Shown here: positions 33,200 through 44,039 of the stretch, piece after piece
Layout: each line of letters begins with the position of its first letter
How positions within the stretch are numbered: position 1 is the first letter of the stretch
Assembly (NCBI RefSeq): GCF_019279795.1
Contig: NC_056737.1
Coordinates: forward strand, 1,194,318,485-1,194,382,484
DNA length: 64,000 nucleotides
Source: Protopterus annectens
Lineage: Eukaryota > Chordata > Ceratodontiformes > Protopteridae
Direction: 5' to 3'
Translations under genes and position numbers: made by a program
Notes under the pieces: generated by a model
The model's database searches: none
What the model saw: only the letters and a program-made list of their open reading frames with translations
What the model was told of the DNA's origin: nothing

Positions 33200-33660
33200 G
33201 AAGTACAGTGACCCCCCCCCCCATGTTGGTGAGTACCATGTCCAGAACATTAGAGCCCCTAGTGGGGGTGCAGACTATCTGTGCCAGAGCATTTGTGTTC
33301 ATAAAGGCCAGGAACATCTGGGTGAGTGTGGTTTTGCTCATGTATGTCTCCTAGTCTCTGGAAGGAGGTAAGTGGTGTGCTTATCTTTGCTCAAGATGGG
33401 GGAATCTATAGCTAACAATGATATGGTATGGTACTTTCCCAGTAGCTAATTAGACATGGAGTAGTTTGAGAGAGTCATGCTGTTTGACCCGTCTCGAAGT
33501 GTATTTGGTACTGAAGATGGATACACCTCCACCTTTGGTTCCTTTACTCTCATTTTGAGGTCCGAACATGTGGAAGGCATTGTAGCCTTGCATGGCTGGG
33601 GTGCTTTCAGCAGCCTTGAACCAAGTCTCAGTAACTGCACAGACATGAGCATCCTCCAAG
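33200..33660 (-). pseudogene. LINE copy E AP-like endonuclease fragment
   Basis: The minus frame 33659-33450 reads DAHVCAVTETWFKAAESTPA, then QGYNAFHMFGPQN and TKGGGVSIF. The TETW and GGGV-I blocks are the second and third conserved segments of APE-type LINE endonucleases, where the Glu of TETW is the metal ligand. The downstream part is out of frame. Confidence 0.65.
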
Positions 33661-33707
33661 GTGAGGAGTGATTACAGGGAGTGTAGTTTCATGTTTAAAC
33701 TCCCAGC

Positions 33708-34014
33708 CATACCTCTCAACTGTACAGATTTTTGCAGAATGTCCAGATTTTTGCCTTATATTTTTGATCCGTTTTTCATAAAATTGTGGCTTTCTGACAA
33801 ACTAGTGGCAAATCATTAAAAACTGAAGTTAGAAAATAATGACACACATTTGAGTTTTAGACTTCTTACCCTTCAGAAAATTCACGCTAATGCAAAACCT
33901 GTTATTCTACCAACTTTCTAAGTTTGTAAGAGCAATATTTCAAAATTGTCCCTATTTGTACCTCTTTTTTATGGGTTTGTCCAAATTTCTTACTCTAAAA
34001 GGTTGAGAGGTTTG
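33708..34014. mobile_element. hAT-like MITE in LINE copy E
   Basis: Termini catacctctcaac and gttgagaggtttg. The flanks ctcccagc (33700-33707) and tttccagc (34015-34022) look like an 8-bp target duplication with two changes. The same family as 9853-10086. Confidence 0.7.
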
Positions 34015-34545
34015 TTTCCAGCACTAACCAGCACAACCCTGAGTGTCTCGATTAGATTTTGTTACATTGTAAAATTTGTTGTTTTAATGTTGCCTAAAAA
34101 GGTCGCAATGGGGGAGACAAAGACTTTTGCCAGTATGCAAAAGCCTAGGGGGGCAGGTGTAGAACGTCTCTAGCAAAGCAAGACGGTATGCCTACCATAT
34201 CCTCCCAGTTGACAAATACTGGATCCCCCATGACTGACACCAGAAGCTAAGCCAATTGTTAAAGTCAGTCATTTTTTGTTTATATTGTGGCATTATCCTG
34301 GGTGAGGGCAGGATAGTGCTTAGGGCTAGGGACATACCTGTCTATGACACATAATCAGAGAGTTCCTTCATGTCTCTCTTCATATAGTCCAGAGAGGTAC
34401 ATCTCAAGTCATTCACTCCAACATGGACTATGACAGTGTCATAACGGTACTTGTTGTTGAGTGACTTCAGTGCATGTGTGATTTGTTGGAGGCTGGCACC
34501 TGATAGGCGGCTGACTGTGACCTTCTCCTTGTCCAATCTGGTGAA
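34015..34545 (-). pseudogene. LINE copy E ORF1 with SGNH-esterase-like segment
   Basis: The minus frame 34536-34342 reads VTVSRLSGASLQQITHALKS then YDTVIVHVGVNDL. The DTVIVHVGVNDLR block is the conserved GxND segment of the esterase domain found in ORF1 proteins of CR1-clade LINEs. Upstream (34860-34560) is a Thr/Lys-rich stretch beginning with a short helical segment (NILELESILSRKNKLDIKQF). Stops and the MITE break it. Confidence 0.6.
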
Positions 34546-35479
34546 TGACCATGATTTGATGTGTTTTGCCTTAGGGGCTTATTTGATGAGACACAGGTGT
34601 GTGTGTTGCTATGTGTAGTGGTATCTTTTTGTTTAGTGGTGAGTGTGGGTGGTGTATGTTTGGGAGGTCTCTATTATTTTGGTAGGCTTTTAGTGATTAC
34701 ATATGTGGGTTTATGTATTGTGACCTTATTTTGTGTGAGGGGTGAGGTTTGCATGAGATGTGAAGCATGTGTGTTGACAAATTGTTTGATGTCTAGTTTG
34801 TTTTTACGTGAGAGAATTGACTCCAATTCCAGTATATTTACATCTCTCAAATAGGGTGTTAGTTTGCTTTTGGAGTAAATGGTTGCCAGTATACATGAAT
34901 CAATTACAACATTGCCTCAAGATGCCCATATCAATCAAGCTGGCAGGAGAAATTATGGGAAACTGCCCATCCATTGTGGCAGGATTTGTCTGAATGTAGT
35001 ATTTGGGAAGGAAGTGGGCTAGCTGGACTTAGGACTTTGGCTTAACTGGTAGGCTAGTTTGACTTGGAGTAGCAAAGGCAGTGGGTGTGTAATAGGTTTT
35101 GGATGATTAGTGTAAGAATGCTCCTTAGAGCACAAATGAGTTGCCTTTTGCTTAGCAGGGAAGCTTGGTGGGGGGGGGGGGGTTCTACTGGAAGGTCTCT
35201 AGGGAAAAATAATGTCCCCAGGCATTTGCATCTATACAGGGCACTGCTAATCCCTGTTGAATGGTGCACAGTAACACACTAATGTGAGGCTTATATACAG
35301 GCAAATTTAAACAGTTTTTAACACAACTACCAGTGGGGGATCTCACTACACTAAGGTGTCACAGATACTTCTTTCCACTGCTTTTAATACATGCCATTAA
35401 ATCCATCTCTGAGAAAAACAGTTTTCAGCCTACATTGCTTAGCATTGGTTAGAGAACAAGTGACATCAACAGATAGCAG

Positions 35480-35990
35480 AATGCCTTGAGTTAGGTTAAC
35501 AAAGCTGGCGTTAGTCTGGTACCTTGTATATCTTTAATTAAACCCTTAGACTTAGACATTAAGTAATAGTGGAGATATAGAAATAAATTCAATATATTGG
35601 GGATTAAGGAATCTTCATATGTTGATAAGGCTCATATGAACACAAGCTTCTGTAATTGTCCCTTGGCTTTTTAATATGCCATTAGAAAAGAGGATGAGAT
35701 GTGTCTAATACAGAATTCATAGTATTAAAATCTCCTGCAATTATTATTTTAGCATTATTATATCCTAACATGCGATCTACAGTTGGGCCTCAATGCAAAA
35801 TCTCCCTATGGGGTAATAAACCTCCCTTCAATCACCTAGCTTCCTTATCCCCTATTTTTTCAGGTAGAGTCCAACCTAGGAATGTACTTACTCCTAGCAA
35901 GTAAAACTCTGTTTAGCATATGAATTGAGATTCAAAAGAAAATGACCCTTCAAAAATGATTTCAAAACACTTTCCAACTTTATATTCATG
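35480..35990 (-). pseudogene. L1/Tx1-like LINE endonuclease fragment
   Basis: The minus strand near 35760-35685 reads NAKIIIAGDFNTMNSVLDTS. GDFN followed by a Leu-Asp at this spacing is the GDFNxVLD block of L1-group endonucleases. Flanking frames are degenerate. With the RT region at 29.45-30.84 kb on the same strand, this is the 5' half of one element split by copy E. 35290-35480 is of unclear origin (copy E 5' end or L1-like). Confidence 0.5.
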
Positions 35991-36076
35991 ACAAAATGTT
36001 ATCAATTTTTTATTTTTAGCCAAGTTTGAAGGGATCTGCTGTATACATAATACTTACTAACTGCATATAATTATAT

Positions 36077-36689
36077 GGATTCACTTCAGAAGACTGAAAA
36101 CCCACAATCTCGAATCCCATAAGACTGACACCCAAAATCCTGAAAACTCAAACTCCTGAAAATTCAAATCCTGACTCCCAAAAGCCTGAAAACACACAGG
36201 ATACAAACACTGACTATATTCCAGTACAAGGACACAGGGAAACAAAGCATATTACTTTCCACCAAGTGTGAGCAGGGAGCAAGCCCCCGTGCACCGCAAT
36301 GTGTGGGGGGGCTGCACACCCCACATCCCCTGCTACTTAAATATATCAACACCAAAATTGCACTTCGTTACACTAACATGAGTTATGTTGTAGTATAGCA
36401 AGTTAGAAGGGAACATTACTAAGGTTACAACAGACAATCACGAAACATGTAGCGGTATGTTTGCCTTTTTTTTCTGTGGAGTGCGATTTCAGAGTTGATA
36501 TATTTAAGTAGCAGGGGTGGGGGTGGGGGCACAGACCCCCACATGGGGGTGCATGGGGGCTTGACCCCCTGCTCATACCTGGTGGAAAGTAATTTGCTTT
36601 GTCTTGTCTATAGTCAGTGTTTGTATCCTGTGTGTTCTCAGTCATTTTGGATTCAGGATTGTGGGCCTTCAGTCTTCTGAAGTGAATCC
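36077..36689. mobile_element. Foldback element copy 3
   Basis: Both ends read ggattcacttcagaagactg inward. The duplication aattatat occurs immediately outside (36069-36076 and 36690-36697). The arms are complementary over most of the element, roughly 36077-36360 against 36478-36689, and include ccaaaatcctgaaaac words like copy 2 and the G/C-rich block plus ttgatatatttaagtagcag found in copies 1 and 5. The single-stranded loop is only about 110 bp. No coding capacity. Confidence 0.8.
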
Positions 36690-37057
36690 AATTATATACA
36701 TACCATAAACAGTCCAAGTCAGTGAGAACTGACTATTACAGCTTTAGTTTATGTCCTAGAAATAGTTTTCACAACTCCTCAGTATGAAAGGTGGTATTAT
36801 TTCCACATGGAGTCCAAAGCATAATTCTGCCTCACGCCTGAAAGCAATAATAGCACCAAGAAGGAAAACAACACCTTTCCCAAGGTCTGGCTCCATAACA
36901 CCTCACCTTAACATTTTACCACTTTTCCCTTTCTTTACACTCCACCTTTTAGGCTGTGCATTTCTAATGTCTCTCCTTAACTTCAGGAAATTGGTTTTGT
37001 TTCTCTCTTATTCCTTTCCCCTTCCTTCCTTTGGTACTGTCTTGATTCATGATCTTT

Positions 37058-37212
37058 TTAGTACTGTCTGCAGAGGTGCTCTCTTCATCTGATAAGTACT
37101 GTCTGCAGAGGAGCTCTCTTGATATGATTAGTACTGTCTGCAGAGGTGCTCTCTTGATCTGATTAGTACTGTCTGCAGAGGTGTTCTCTTGATTTGATTA
37201 GTACTGTCTGCT
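37058..37212. repeat. 35-bp minisatellite, ~4.4 copies
   Basis: The unit is built on agtactgtctgcagaggtgc then tctcttgatctgatt. 37215-38690 that follows is AT-rich with poly-T (37691-37710) and no gene. Confidence 0.9.
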
Positions 37213-38690
37213 GACTGCAGAGGGGGAAGCAGTTGCCTGGTTGCTTATCCTCTGGAAAAAGCTGTCTGGTTGAGGTTTTCCTTATTACTGGAGATTCCCT
37301 TTCCTCCGCATGTTAAGTGGTTTCCTCTAATGGTGCTCCACCTGCTCACTCATTTGAAGTGTCAGGAGATACAGCAGCACATTTTCCTGGCCCAGTTATC
37401 TGTCTGGTTTGATCTTTGTACCCACTATTCATTGAGATTATACCTTGTGTTCTGTAGAACTGCGTTGGGACTGCACTGTCAACAATTACCCCCAGAAGTT
37501 TAAATTGGAAGAACTGAAATGCCTGATCCAGTGACTGGAAGGGTATTTCTTTGACACATTTTATATATAATATAGGAGGGTAGCACAGATGAGAAGTAAT
37601 TTATTCATTTAACATAAGCCACTAACCTCAGAGAAAGCATTATCTGCAACTAAAGTGTGTTTTGCTTACTGCCGTGGTTTACCTGGGCATTTTTTTTTTT
37701 TTTTTTTTTTACTAAAACCTATTTTTTCTGCCTCTTGCATGAGTGTGTTGTTCTGGGATGCCTTTCTTCTTCTGCTTTCCTCAAGTATGTTCATTTTATT
37801 GTATTTTTTTGTCTTATAAATGGCATTGATTAAGATTGGAAGAATTAATATTAATGGTGCACACAACTTTTCCAAATTATGTACAAATTTAAATATTAAA
37901 CCTAGGCATGAAGATTTCTTTTTTTTTGCAGGAAATGCATAGAGTGCATGTTTAACACATTTTGTTGAATAAAATATTTTATTCATAATTATGACGGTGC
38001 TAATTCAGCAGGTGTTTCTATTCTGCTTAATTAAACGTGTCCTTTTAAGCTGTTTCATTGTTACAGAGGCAGGGTTTTATTATTATCTTTATAGTCAATT
38101 AAATATAGAGTGACTACTAACTCAGTCTACACTGTTTTCAAAGATTAAGATTTTTTTTGTAAATAATATTGTTGATAGAGTGAAGAAATCAGGTAATGTC
38201 TCAGTGATATTAGGAGGTATAAGAATGCTATATTACATAAAATTCGGGATAGATCACACATTCCTAAAATTTATTCTTATCAGAAAAAAACATGGGCAAT
38301 TTCTTCAAAAAATTTCTTAATTAAAGAAAACCTGATGGTAGAATGGAGAATTAAGTTTCCCAAATGTTAGAAATTTACAAGTGCTTCTCATATAGCTAAA
38401 CTGTGCTCTACATGAGGTTATTTGTGTGTCAAAAAGAGACACGTTCAGAGAGAGACCAGTGAAAAGAAAGCCCTTATCATTGTAATCTATTATCATACCA
38501 TGTAAGTAGAAACAAATATCAGAATATGCAAATTAATAGTTACCTTCCTCTTCTAGATCCTGGGAAGAAAGGTGGGGGGGGTGGATTCCCTATTTCTTTT
38601 CTTCTTCTGAGTAATCTGACCTGAATGTGAAGGTTTGGCTCCGCTTCTAATTGAAGTAAGAATAACTTGAGCATTTCCTTATAATGAGTA

Positions 38691-40320
38691 GTCCAGGAAC
38701 CTCAGATGTCCAGGGGAGCCCTCAGATGTCCAGGGGAGCAGCGCTCAATCTTTGGATGACTGAGCGTCATGCAGTTTGCTGCTGAATATCCTCTTACTGA
38801 CAACGTCTTCCTCATTATCTGCTTTCCTGACACCCCCACAAATATTGCGGTAAATTAGACATAAAGGCAGATGTCAAATCAGGTAGTCTCTGAGTGATAA
38901 CTGGTTCACAAACAATAGTTACACTTGATATCTGGGGTCTCACAGCCAGGCAAGCAGATTTTTTCGCAGCTATTTTGCAATACAATGCACTCCCGAGTCT
39001 AAACATTCACCATTTTTTTACTGAAATAATTTTTCCTGAATCTGTTTCCTCTACTGCTTACTACTTTGAAAAATAATGTTTTATAAAGATTTGAGAGGAA
39101 ACAGAGCACACATCCTAAAAAGCATAGCCAAGTGTAGAGAAGCACATTGCTTTTTAACTTAAGGTGTTTCAGACATGACCACTTTACATTACTGGCCAGG
39201 ATACAACAAACTTGCCTTTAAGTCTCCTATTGAAGCTGAGTTGAAAAACAGTGCCATAAACATCTGGGAAGTAAGTGTTTTACTTATAGAGTGTGCCACT
39301 GCTGATTTAAGATTACTGTTTAGTGTTGTGGTCATTTTGCATTTGAAATTGGTCTACCTGGTTTCCCGAGTGTCAGAAGTGACTATTGCTGCTGGTGTTT
39401 CTGGATTGAATACTATTTGTTACATAGTTTTAACTTTAATTGGTCAGTATGATCTTGTGTCCTGTTTAAATTTGGTGCTCATTGTTTTCTGCTGTGCTGT
39501 GATACTCCAAACCTACCATGAATTCTTCTACCAGATTCACTTTAGAAAACAATCCCATAACTTCTGGGAAGTGCTTCCTGTGATGTAGTAGGTAGTAGGT
39601 TTACAAAATTTACAACATGGTACCTGAGTACATGCAACAGTAACAAGTACTCATGTTGGTAACTGTTGTATTACACTTAGCCCTTACTCTGTGTAATAAT
39701 ATGTCCTAGAGCTCACCTGCACCTGGCCGTGTCTAGTTATATGTGGCAGCATCTTCAAGCACCTTCTGTCCATCAGTGATGTTAGATTTAGCATCACTAA
39801 TTGTTGCCCCTCCTGTGTATCTTTCAAATGTCGCTGATTATTACTGTGTTATATTGTATTCTTGCTGTGACAGCATTACAGAATCCGCTGTATTACATCT
39901 ACTTTTCTATACAGTATTTATTACTATGACAGTTCAGCATGCTGTTTATTTCTCCAGTCCTGTGTTAGGAGACATAAGCGTTATGTACATAAGGTCACTT
40001 GTAACATCATACCCGATCACCTGTAACAATGTACCCACTCACCTGTAACATCATACCTGTTGTATTATCCCCCTCATGGAATCTTTTGACATTTACCTAT
40101 ATTAATAAGCCTGACATGAAGTCTTGGAAACAACTGTATCTATGGCTTCTAGATGATTGTGGTGGATCACCCTTCCTGCTGATTCATCATACATTACTAA
40201 ATAAGTACTGCATTGACCTTCACATTATAATACTCCAGCCTGCAGATCATTCATACTTACACTATTGTTTTATTGAACAGCTCTTGGTTTACTGTGTGAC
40301 AACATGCATGCCTACTTCTC
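38691..40320. other. Mostly unique DNA
   Basis: A 20-bp direct duplication, ctcagatgtccaggggagc(c/a), lies at about 38700-38740. No supported host gene; see the separate note on the open frame at 39175-39588. Confidence 0.5.
39175..39588 (+). other. 137-codon open frame in non-repeat DNA, unassigned
   Basis: The longest open frame outside recognised repeats. The conceptual product has several hydrophobic stretches (LLFSVVVILHLKLVYLV, NTICYIVLTLIG, LNLVLIVFCCAVIL). T-rich AT-rich DNA often yields such spurious hydrophobic frames. There is no Kozak-like context, no splice support and no family recognised. Probably not a gene. Confidence 0.15.
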
Positions 40321-40324
40321 AATC

Positions 40325-40690
40325 AGTCGTTATAATACTGTACTGTATTGTACAATACTGTACTGAGCTGTGCTGTGCTGTGCTGGACTGGACTGTACTG
40401 TGCTGTACTGCATCGTGCTTTACTGTACTGTACTGAGCTGTGCCTGGCTGTACTATATCGAGCTATATTGCATTGCGTGATACTGTACTGAGCTGTGCCT
40501 GGCTGTACTATATCGAGCTATATTGCATTGCGTGATACTGTACTGAGCTATGCTGCACTGTAATATTATGTGCTGAGCTGTACTGTACTCAGCTATGTTG
40601 CATTATGCTGTACTGTACTAAACTGTCCAGGGCTGTACTGTATTGACATTTAGCAGTACTGTATTGTGAGGTATTATATTATGCTGCATT
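40325..40690. repeat. Degenerate ctgta/ctgtg simple repeat with 59-bp duplication
   Basis: Pentamer-like ctgtactgta/ctgtgctgtg words, with one longer unit (gagctgtgcctggctgtact ... gcattgcgtgatactgtact) duplicated in tandem near 40434-40550. Confidence 0.85.
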
Positions 40691-41248
40691 CTTCTGTGTT
40701 TTATAGAGCTGCAGTGTTTTGCACTGCCCTTCAACCACTTGTGTTGTAATGCACTGACTGTATTGCAATTTTGTTGTTTTTTGCACAGTTTGCATTACTT
40801 CACTGTTCCTTTAGATTTCATACTGTTTCCCCTCCTTCCCTCCTGCAGAAACAAAGGGTTATAAAATTCTATAATATCACAAAATATGTGCCACCTGCTT
40901 TTCCAGATTAACCATGGGTACCTAGTTTGTCTATGTTCCATCTATTGCCAGTCTTCTAGCACTAATAGCCCAAAGATAATCTATAAATTGCCACATGCTT
41001 ACAGACAATGCCTTGCTTTCAACATAGAAATCACTTAAAAAACACAAAGGCCCCCTAGGAATGGCACTGTAAATCACATACACCACAGCCAAACCTCAGC
41101 TGCACACTAGCACCGGTTAATGCCATATACAGTCTTCCACCATCACAGCAGATAGTGGTCACTAGAGAATTTGGCTAAGTTCTACAGGCACCAAGAGAAG
41201 TGCACTGGCCATGGTGATGCACATGTTACTGGTCATCCCTTACTCTAG

Positions 41249-41766
41249 CACACTGCTGTGTCCCATACTGTGGCACACTGCTGCATCCCATACTGTGGCA
41301 CACTGCTGCAACCCATATTGAGGCACACTGCTGCGTCCCATACTGTGGCACACTGCTGCATCCCATACTGTGGCACACTGCTGCAACCCATATTGAGGCA
41401 CACTGCTGCGTCCCATACTGTGGCACACTGCTGCATCCCATACTGTGGCACACTGCTGCAACCCATATTGAGGCACACTGCTGCATCCCATACTGTGGCA
41501 CACTGCTGCATCCCATACTGTGGCACACTGCTGCAACCCATATTGAGGCACACTGCTGCGTCCCATACTGTGGCACACTGCTGCATCCCATACTGTGGCA
41601 CACTGATGCAACCCATATTGAGGCACACTGCTGTGTCCCATACTGTGGCACACTGCTGCATCCCATACTGTGGCACACTGCTGCAACCCATATTGAGGCA
41701 TACTGCTGCGTCCCATACTGTGGCACACTGCTGCATCCCATACTGTGGCACACTGATGCATCCCTC
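41249..41766. repeat. 25-bp minisatellite with 75-bp higher-order unit
   Basis: About 20 copies of a 25-bp unit, ctgc(a/g)tcccatactgtggcacactg, in which every third unit is ctgcaacccatattgaggca-type. This makes a 75-bp trimer. Because 75 is a multiple of three and the units lack stops, open frames of 170-214 codons arise on both strands. They are artefacts. Confidence 0.97.
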
Positions 41767-42077
41767 ACAATGCCCAGCAAAGAAATATAAGAGTCTGCTA
41801 GAATCAGCCAATCATCAGGGCACTCATGACCCTTCAGCCCAGGTATTAATATAACATGATCACTGTTCATTTGGGTGTGAGAGACTTGTGATACACCCCT
41901 TAGACTATGAAAAGGGCATGATGGATCTCTTTAGTTGTGTCCAGAAGGCTGGAAGGAATACAGTCTTGGACAGTGTCCATCTATTATCAACGATGATGCC
42001 AAAGCATGAAAAAGCAATGACTGCCTTTAGTAAATGTTATTGTGGAGAAGCCTAATTTATATTAACCTGGATGGAAA

Positions 42078-42640
42078 TGTACTCCAGGAAGGACTGCATA
42101 TATCTCATTAGGACTTTTACCTATTGGAATCCAGGAAGGACTGCATATATCTCATTAGGGCTTTTACCTACTGGAATCCAGGACAGACAGCATATATCTC
42201 ATTAAGGCTTTCACCTACTGGAATCCAGGAAGGGCTGCATATATCTCATTAAGGCTTTCACCTACTGGAATCCAGGAAGGACTGCATATATCTCATTAGG
42301 GCTTTTACCTACTGGAATCCAGGACGGACAGCATATATCTCATTAAGGCTTTCACCTACTGGACTCCAGGAAGGACTGCTTATATCTCATTAGCGCTTTT
42401 ATCTACTGGACTCCAAGAAGGACTGCATATATCTCATTAGGGCTTTTACCTACTGGAATCCAGGAAGGATTGCATATATCTCATTAGGGTTTTACCTACT
42501 GGAATCCAGGACGGACAGCATATATCTCTTTAAGGCTTTCACCTACTGGAATCCAGGAAGGACTGCATATATCTCATTAGGGCTTTTACATACTGGAATC
42601 CAGGAAGGACTGCATATATCTCATTAGGACTTTTACCTAC
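42078..42640. repeat. 47-bp minisatellite
   Basis: About twelve copies of a unit built on ctggaatccaggaaggactg then catatatctcattagggctt. Variants with ggacggacagc and aaggctttcac alternate irregularly. Confidence 0.95.
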
Positions 42641-42943
42641 CGGCTAGCACTATCATAAAGCATTTTTAGGCAATGTCAGTCTACTAATGCTACCAATGTC
42701 AAATCTGGCAAATGTCAAAATAGTGCTGGTCACTGCTAAGAGCCTATGTAAGAAAATGCCTTCCCTGAGGTCTTCCTAAATTCTGGAAATTGTGATTATT
42801 TCTGTTATCACTGAAACCTGGTTCCAGAGCAGTACCTTCACTCTGCCATTTTTCCTATCAGAAAGAAACAGAAACCAAGCATGCATCTATATCTCCTCAA
42901 ATTTCTTTGGCTAGGATTCTCTTTCTCTGAGACTACTGCTTGA

Positions 42944-43990
42944 ATGTGCCAGGGTTTTCAGTGCAAGGACACTGGGGTTTATCAGTCCCTCAGAAAATAC
43001 TGTGAGTTGTTACAGATGTATTTTGTAGAACCTATACCCATTCCTACTGGTCTGTGTGCTTTAGAGGATGTGTGTCTTAGTGCCTGCAGGTTTCTTGATA
43101 GCCAGCCAGCTGTCCTTACAAAGACAGTTAGGATGTATAAAGTCCCTCAGTCTTTTACATTTTATGCAGTACTCCCAAAACTGGCCCAGCAGCTGTAGCC
43201 TTAGCCGACAGCACTGCTGTTAAGCACTTAGTTAATTCCAATACTACCTTTCTAATAAGGATGGGAAAATAGTTCACGGGTACAGGAATAAAGTGTATTT
43301 TTCTGCAACTTTGATTTTCAGAATTTTAAATTGTCAGGCTCATATGTTAAAGTTTTTTTTTTTGAGGCAAATTGTGAACGTATGAGGTATTTTTTTATCT
43401 ACAAGTTCTTGTGATGAAAAATCTGCTTTAAATAAGTTGGTTTCTTCTGTTGCACAGGTCACTACCCATTGTTTGCAGCATATGTGTGTATGTGTGTGTA
43501 CGTGCATGTGTGTGTGCGTGTGCGTGTGTGTGCATGCATGCGCTCACATGTGCACATGTGTATGTATGAATCTGTTGATACTGCTTTCAGGGCTATGGCA
43601 ACTGGTACTGTTTTAAGGAAGTTTTCTTGGCTGTATTCTCACAACCTTCCAGATGATGTAAAAATAAGATTTCAAATTCTCCCTTGGCAAGAGACTTAAG
43701 TGTCTGGTCCCAATTCTGCAGAGGTGATTGCAAAGTGTGATGAAAGGGGCAAGCTGACTCCATGAATCTCTTAAGATTTTTCATCCCTCCTTTTCCAAAA
43801 TATCCAAGGGATTTTCTATTTTCTCATCCAATTTTAACAAAAAAAAAAAAACTCAGGTTAACAGAAGTTGAATAAGAAGTGACAAGACAAGGGGGATCCA
43901 AAAAGAAGTCTTAAAACCTCCAAAAAAAAAAAAAAAACAACAACAGTCCGAGTCAAAATGACTATTCAAGAGACCTGGTGACCTCCTCCC
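42944..43990 (+). pseudogene. DIRS-like gag remnant
   Basis: Frames at 42944-43198 (ending KVPQSFTFYAVLPKLAQQL) and 43569-43699 (AMATGTVLRKFSWLYSHNLP then DDVKIRFQILPW), then SGPNSAEVIAKCDERGK. The pattern of an R-x-x-WL segment, an LP-x-x segment and GPN-E-V matches gag-like ORF1 products of vertebrate DIRS elements. A (GT)n tract (43482-43568) and poly-A tracts interrupt it. Confidence 0.45.
43482..43568. repeat. (GT/GC)n alternating repeat
   Basis: Purine-pyrimidine alternating tgtgtgcgtgtgcg stretch within the gag-like region. Confidence 0.9.
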
Positions 43991-44039
43991 AGCCTGGCCC
44001 TTTTTGTCTTTCAAAACGTGTGACTCTATCTCCATTTTC

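Larger units (their letters stand above)
30845..35385 (-). mobile_element. CR1-like LINE copy E, nearly full length
   Basis: The minus-strand order is 5' region and ORF1 with an esterase-like segment (about 35280-34000), endonuclease (33660-33200), linker (32850-32550), RT (32520-31600), thumb/C-terminus (31455-31150) and 3' tail. The tail has about nine ttcatagg-type repeats (30855-30930) and the ctaggctt element. The ORF1 esterase, endonuclease and RT layout is that of CR1-group LINEs. It is inserted between the endonuclease and RT of an L1/Tx1-like LINE. ttaaaagca near 35385 and ttaaagca near 30840 (minus strand) may be the target duplication. A hAT-like MITE interrupts it at 33708-34014. 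Confidence 0.8.

Noticed and set aside
39175-39588. Novel membrane-protein gene
   Set aside because: T-rich DNA readily gives hydrophobic frames; no start context, splice signals or homologous family could be recognised.
41226-41870. Four overlapping open frames of 173-214 codons on both strands
   Set aside because: They are produced by the 25/75-bp minisatellite, whose units lack stop codons; no non-repetitive coding sequence is involved.
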